Of a stretch of DNA of 10,265 nucleotides, positions 7,474 through 10,265 are shown piece by piece. Below the pieces are notes generated by a model. The model was not told the DNA's origin. It saw only the letters and a list, made by a program, of their open reading frames with translations, and did no database searches. The position numbers and the translations under genes are program-made. This DNA is from Bacillota bacterium (lineage in GTDB: Bacteria > Bacillota > Clostridia > Oscillospirales > Ruminococcaceae): the NCBI GenBank assembly GCA_023395695.1, contig JAEWYJ010000291.1, positions 1-10,265 on the forward strand, in the 5' to 3' direction. Numbering within the stretch: position 1 is the stretch's first letter; every line of letters starts with the position of its first letter.

Positions 7474-7476
7474 TTT

Positions 7477-9402
7477 ATGCGTACTTCACACAAAATCGTA
7501 GCGGCCGCGCTGTCGCTTTGCATGCTCGCGGTTTTTCCCGCTACCTATACGCAGGCCGCCGCACCCGCAGTGACGGTGGACGAAACAGCCTATCTGATGC
7601 TCGACTACTACGGCGTGCCGGATAACCTGAGCATTGTTAAGGGCTGCGATTTAAATGGCAATACCCAATTTGAAGATTATGGCAGCTATACTGCAGTGAC
7701 CAATATGAGCACCATGGACCCGCCTGAGCAGCGCGCGGACGGTGTAATCTGGCAGCTTGACAGCGGTGCGTCCAACCGCTTTTACTACGAAGTTGTGCCG
7801 GAAAACCAGACGCTGGACGCGTTGCCATGGACGATTGACGTCAGCTATAAGCTCAACGGCGTACCAGCCCATGCCGACCGGCTGGCGGGCGCCGCGGGCC
7901 TGATTACCGTTGAGGTGACTGCAACGCCCAATCCTAAGGCCAACGCGTATTACCGGGACAATTTTATTCTCGTATGCGGCATGGCGTCGGATACCGATAA
8001 AAACAACAGCTTTACAGCTCAGGGGGCACAGTTCCAGTCGTTCGGCTCGTATCAGATGGCCTTTTTCATTGCTATGCCCAAGCGGGCGGGAACCTTTACC
8101 TTTGAGATTGGCAGCAATAGCTTTGAAACGTCCGGCGTTCTCCTGACGATGATGCCCGCAACCATGTCGCAGCTTGACGATATATCCAAGATGAAGACGC
8201 ATAAAACAAACCTTGAGGATGCTGGGCGCGCCATGGACGCGACGGCTGCGGATATTCTCGACATGCTTTCGGCCATGTCGGGTGGCATGCGCACCACCGT
8301 TTCGGGGCTGGATACGCTTGAACGGGCACGGGCGGCCATCGACAGAGATTCCGACGGGATTACGCAAAGCGTTTCAAAGCTGCGCGGCGCGCTTAAAGAG
8401 ATGGAAAAGGGCCTGAACAACTATGCCGAATTTTTGGGGGACGCCAAACTGTCGTCCGCTATAAAAGGCATGGGCAGCAACGCAGAGTCCATTGCAGAAA
8501 TTATGGGTAAAATGGGCGGGGATGTCGAGGATTTATACACCCTGATGAACGAGCTGAAGGCAGCTATTCTGGAGTTTAACGGGACGGGCACCTCCGCGGC
8601 CAGAAAGCAGGCGCTCGTCGATGAAATTGCACTGTTGACCGGGGAGCTTGAAACGGCACTCTCTTATATCGATTCATCCGCCTTTGCAGGCTATATCAAA
8701 CGTATTGAAGCGTCGGTGGGAGAGATTGAATCGCTGGCCGAGGCCGCAGACAGCGCACCGGACGATGTGGTACGGCAGTCGGCCGGCGCAATGCTCCGGG
8801 AGCTTCAGACCATCAGCACCACAATGAGCGGTATGCTCTCAGACAACGAGGCGCTGTCCGGCAGCATCAGTGGCAGCATTGGCGATATCTACGCTCTGTC
8901 GGGCGAGATGGAGGATGTTCTGGAGGAAACCGCGCGGGTCATGGACGACACGGCCGATTTGATGAAAGACACGCGTGGCATGCTTGATTCGGTGGATACC
9001 ATGCTCTCCGGCAGCAGCGACCTGCTAAACGAGGGCGCGCGGGCCAGCATAGCGGGTATGACACAGATGCTCAACGAGCTGCTGGGGGTGTTGCATAAAA
9101 CCGACGACCTGCAAATGAACCGTCAGACAATAGCGGATATTGTCAGGGAGGAGTGGCGCCGCCTTGACGACGACTTTGGTGTACTGGATATTGACACAGC
9201 CGCGGAGAAGGTCTCTTTGACATCGGCTAAAAACGCGCCGCCGCGCAGTTTGCAAATTATAATGCGGACACGCGAAATAGAACTGCCGGATGAAGCAGAT
9301 ACGCTTTCCGCCCTGCAGGAGGAAGCCGAGAGCACCGTTGGCGCACGTATTGTCAAGGTGTTTAAGGTTATTAAGGACGGTCTTGCACAACTGTTTGAAT
9401 AA
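7477..9402 (+). CDS. Secreted coiled-coil protein coupled to MMPL transporter
   Basis: A 641-residue exported protein with no family name that I can give with certainty. A Sec signal peptide is clear: MRTSHK, a hydrophobic core to about residue 24, and TQAA before APAV, with cleavage near 27-28; there is no proper lipobox. Residues 30-225 look beta-rich (EDYGSYTAVTNMS, PWTIDVSYKLNGVP, GAAGLITVEVTATPNP) and recall the N-terminal part of uncharacterised clostridial proteins related to YhgE/Pip that accompany MMPL transporters; this is from memory. Residues 230-545 are long helices rich in Ala, Met, Ser, Asp and Glu, like a coiled-coil hairpin. The C terminus (RIVKVFKVIKDGLAQLF) is amphipathic, not a clear membrane span, so membrane attachment is not evident. 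GGAGG at 7461-7465 inside the transporter gene is 11 bases before the ATG. By position and shape it may act as an extracytoplasmic partner of the transporter; this is inference. Confidence 0.8.
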   Translation: MRTSHKIVAAALSLCMLAVFPATYTQAAAPAVTVDETAYLMLDYYGVPDNLSIVKGCDLNGNTQFEDYGSYTAVTNMSTMDPPEQRADGVIWQLDSGASNRFYYEVVPENQTLDALPWTIDVSYKLNGVPAHADRLAGAAGLITVEVTATPNPKANAYYRDNFILVCGMASDTDKNNSFTAQGAQFQSFGSYQMAFFIAMPKRAGTFTFEIGSNSFETSGVLLTMMPATMSQLDDISKMKTHKTNLEDAGRAMDATAADILDMLSAMSGGMRTTVSGLDTLERARAAIDRDSDGITQSVSKLRGALKEMEKGLNNYAEFLGDAKLSSAIKGMGSNAESIAEIMGKMGGDVEDLYTLMNELKAAILEFNGTGTSAARKQALVDEIALLTGELETALSYIDSSAFAGYIKRIEASVGEIESLAEAADSAPDDVVRQSAGAMLRELQTISTTMSGMLSDNEALSGSISGSIGDIYALSGEMEDVLEETARVMDDTADLMKDTRGMLDSVDTMLSGSSDLLNEGARASIAGMTQMLNELLGVLHKTDDLQMNRQTIADIVREEWRRLDDDFGVLDIDTAAEKVSLTSAKNAPPRSLQIIMRTREIELPDEADTLSALQEEAESTVGARIVKVFKVIKDGLAQLFE

Positions 9403-9412
9403 TTGCTATAAT
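9383..9412 (+). promoter_or_regulatory. Possible internal extended -10 promoter
   Basis: TTGCTATAAT just after the stop of the 641-residue gene contains a perfect extended -10 (TGC then TATAAT, 9407-9412). An 18-base spacer leads back to TTGCAC (9383-9388), a weak -35. Transcription would begin near 9419, leaving a leader of about 15 bases before the ATG at 9435. It could give the 181-residue gene extra or independent expression within the operon. The motif is short and could be chance in this AT-rich gap. Confidence 0.4.
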
Positions 9413-9421
9413 TCGTTTAAC

Positions 9422-9427
9422 GGAGGG
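9422..9427 (+). promoter_or_regulatory. Ribosome binding site that fixes the start at 9435
   Basis: GGAGGG lies here. An ATG at 9429 is only one base beyond it, too close to be used, while the in-frame ATG at 9435 is seven bases away and starts a normal signal peptide (MRKRVWAAFF). The start at 9435 is therefore preferred. Confidence 0.8.
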
Positions 9428-9434
9428 AATGCAT

Positions 9435-9980
9435 ATGCGTAAAAGGGTATGGGCCGCATTTTTTTGCGCCGCGCTGGCGGCGGTTGTCGGTGTGCGCGCG
9501 ACTGCTGCAAGCGATTTTGATCGGGGTGTTATCTATAGCCGGCAGCAGCGTTATTACTTCGATAAGGAGATAAAGGGCGAGACGGCCGAGGACAGCGCGT
9601 GGGTGTTTGGGTTTGAGGTGTTCAAGGACGCGACCTTTACGGTGGATACCGAGGGGCAGTCCGACCTGACGCTTGGCGCAAACTGCGATTACGACGACCA
9701 GGTGCTTGACCGCTACCCCGACGCGAAGCTGCTGTTTTTTAATGGCAATGGCGACTACTTTCACCATTACGGCACGCTGTTTTTACCGGCTGAACCGGGC
9801 AATTGCCTTTACCGCAATATCAATAGGACGCTCTACGACATCGGCGCGGTTTATGATGAAGAGGCGGGCGGATTTTTGCTGCGTGCCCGGCATTTGTGCC
9901 AATATGTTATTTCGGACAGCGTCCTGCCGGCTGAAAGCCTGGAGCCTGACAGCCCGCTGCTGGCCGAACCGCTTGAATAA
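9435..9980 (+). CDS. Small secreted protein of unknown function
   Basis: A 181-residue exported protein that I do not recognise as a named family. A Sec signal peptide is clear: MRKR, then WAAFFCAALAAVVGV, and ATA|AS as a cleavage site near residue 24. The mature part (about 157 residues) is acidic and aromatic-rich, looks beta-rich, and has three cysteines (84, 124, 155), an odd number. The segment FHHYGTLFLPAEPGNCLYRN is followed by a YDEEAGGFLLRARHLCQYVISD stretch (140-161). That pattern resembles, from memory, the C-terminal end of many clostridial surface proteins of the 'xYVISD' type. There is no sorting signal, lipobox or second membrane segment, so it is probably released or bound by a partner. 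It follows the 641-residue gene by 32 bases and is probably a third part of the export cassette, possibly with its own promoter. Confidence 0.72.
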   Translation: MRKRVWAAFFCAALAAVVGVRATAASDFDRGVIYSRQQRYYFDKEIKGETAEDSAWVFGFEVFKDATFTVDTEGQSDLTLGANCDYDDQVLDRYPDAKLLFFNGNGDYFHHYGTLFLPAEPGNCLYRNINRTLYDIGAVYDEEAGGFLLRARHLCQYVISDSVLPAESLEPDSPLLAEPLE

Positions 9981-9983
9981 ATA

Positions 9984-10197
9984 TTTTTGCTCAAACCGCT
10001 CGGGAGTGGGGGCAGCCTTTGCAACCCGTATTGTATGGCCGACTACCTTCAAAGCCGGCCCATCTTGATGGCCTGCATCCTTGGCCATACAAGGCGCAAA
10101 GCATCGTTGACATTTTGTACCCGCTCCCGGATTGCTTGCGTATAAAACAGCCTCAAGGGGGCCTTCGCCGCACAGACGAAGGCCCCCTTGAGCAAAA
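9984..10197. repeat. Nested inverted-repeat element (structured RNA or palindromic mobile repeat)
   Basis: The ends TTTTGCTCAA (9985-9994) and TTGAGCAAAA (10188-10197) are inverted copies lying beside TA dinucleotides (9982-9983 and 10198-10199). Inside, correctly nested pairs follow: CGGGAGTGGG (10001-10010) with CCCGCTCCCG (10120-10129), CTTTGC (10017-10022) with GCAAAG (10096-10101), TTGTATGGCCGA (10031-10042) with TTGGCCATACAA (10081-10092), and GGCC (10057-10060) with GGCC (10070-10073). A separate perfect hairpin closes the right end. Together they predict a rod of about 130 bases plus a 3' hairpin. No gene is convincing in this stretch. It may be a non-coding RNA, a 3' UTR structure, or a miniature inverted-repeat element of the TA-target kind. 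Confidence 0.55.
10152..10192. terminator. Perfect 16-bp hairpin, terminator-like
   Basis: Arms CTCAAGGGGGCCTTCG (10152-10167) and CGAAGGCCCCCTTGAG (10177-10192) are exactly complementary around a 9-base loop (CCGCACAGA). On the - strand the stem is followed after three bases by TGTTTTAT, a plausible U tract; on the + strand it is followed by CAAAATATC, a poor one. It could stop the cassette transcript arriving on the + strand and also a - strand unit arriving from beyond the window. It could equally be part of the repeat element that surrounds it. Confidence 0.55.
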
Positions 10198-10265
10198 TAT
10201 CTCCACATCGTTTCAAAACCGGCCGGAACAGGCGGCGTGTTTTATATCTGACGGTGTTACTGCCC

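Noticed and set aside
10107..10150. TTGACA (10107-10112) and TATAAA (10141-10146) as a + strand promoter
   Set aside because: The spacing is 28 bases, far from the usual 16-18, and both lie inside the inverted-repeat structure.
10000..10200. 6S RNA as the identity of the structured element
   Set aside because: A long rod with an internal bubble fits in outline, but the left side of the bubble is only 6 bases and I recognise no conserved 6S sequence; kept only as an unnamed structured candidate.
9783..10208. A 141-codon - strand frame with ATG, across the 3' end of the small secreted gene and the repeat element
   Set aside because: It overlaps the well-supported 181-residue gene on the opposite strand, has no clear ribosome binding site, and its composition is Arg/Ala/Cys-rich as in antisense frames of GC-rich DNA.

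Overview
The window looks like a chromosomal segment of a fairly GC-rich Bacillota, most likely a clostridial (Oscillospiraceae/Ruminococcaceae-like) gut bacterium. The assignment is inference. It rests on the clostridial pyr gene order, a class 1B dihydroorotate dehydrogenase with its own PyrK partner, strong GGAGG-type ribosome binding sites, and an MMPL/TetR module typical of that phylum. No rRNA, tRNA, CRISPR array, phage gene or transposase is visible.

Region 1 (1-4217, + strand) is the 3' part of a tight de novo pyrimidine operon: pyrC (5' end outside the window), pyrF, pyrK, pyrD, pyrE. Junctions range from a 4-base overlap to 23 bases, so one transcript is likely. The products cover carbamoyl-aspartate to dihydroorotate (PyrC), oxidation to orotate by the PyrD/PyrK flavo-iron-sulfur complex, and then OMP and UMP (PyrE, PyrF). 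Any pyr leader would lie upstream, outside the window.

Region 2 (4218-4521) is a 304-base gap between convergent transcription units. It contains a 15-bp-stem hairpin, a perfect 57-base palindrome (26-bp arms, 5-base loop) whose inner part is a symmetric terminator for both strands, and a small hairpin just beyond the regulator gene.

Region 3 (4522-9980) is a regulated export cassette. A TetR-family repressor gene (- strand) diverges from an operon of an MMPL/RND membrane transporter (733 aa), a 641-aa secreted protein with a beta-rich N-terminal half and a long helical C-terminal half, and a 181-aa secreted protein with no recognised family. The 150-base divergent region has three copies of an AATAATA-type half-site, one overlapping a perfect TATAAT, which fits autoregulated repression. 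The last gene may also have its own extended -10 promoter. The substrate cannot be read from the sequence. The combination of transporter and two exported partners is the best candidate here for a poorly described system.

Region 4 (9981-10265) has no convincing gene. It holds a compact element of nested inverted repeats with near-inverted ends next to TA dinucleotides, finishing in a perfect 16-bp-stem hairpin. It is either a structured RNA or a miniature palindromic mobile repeat.
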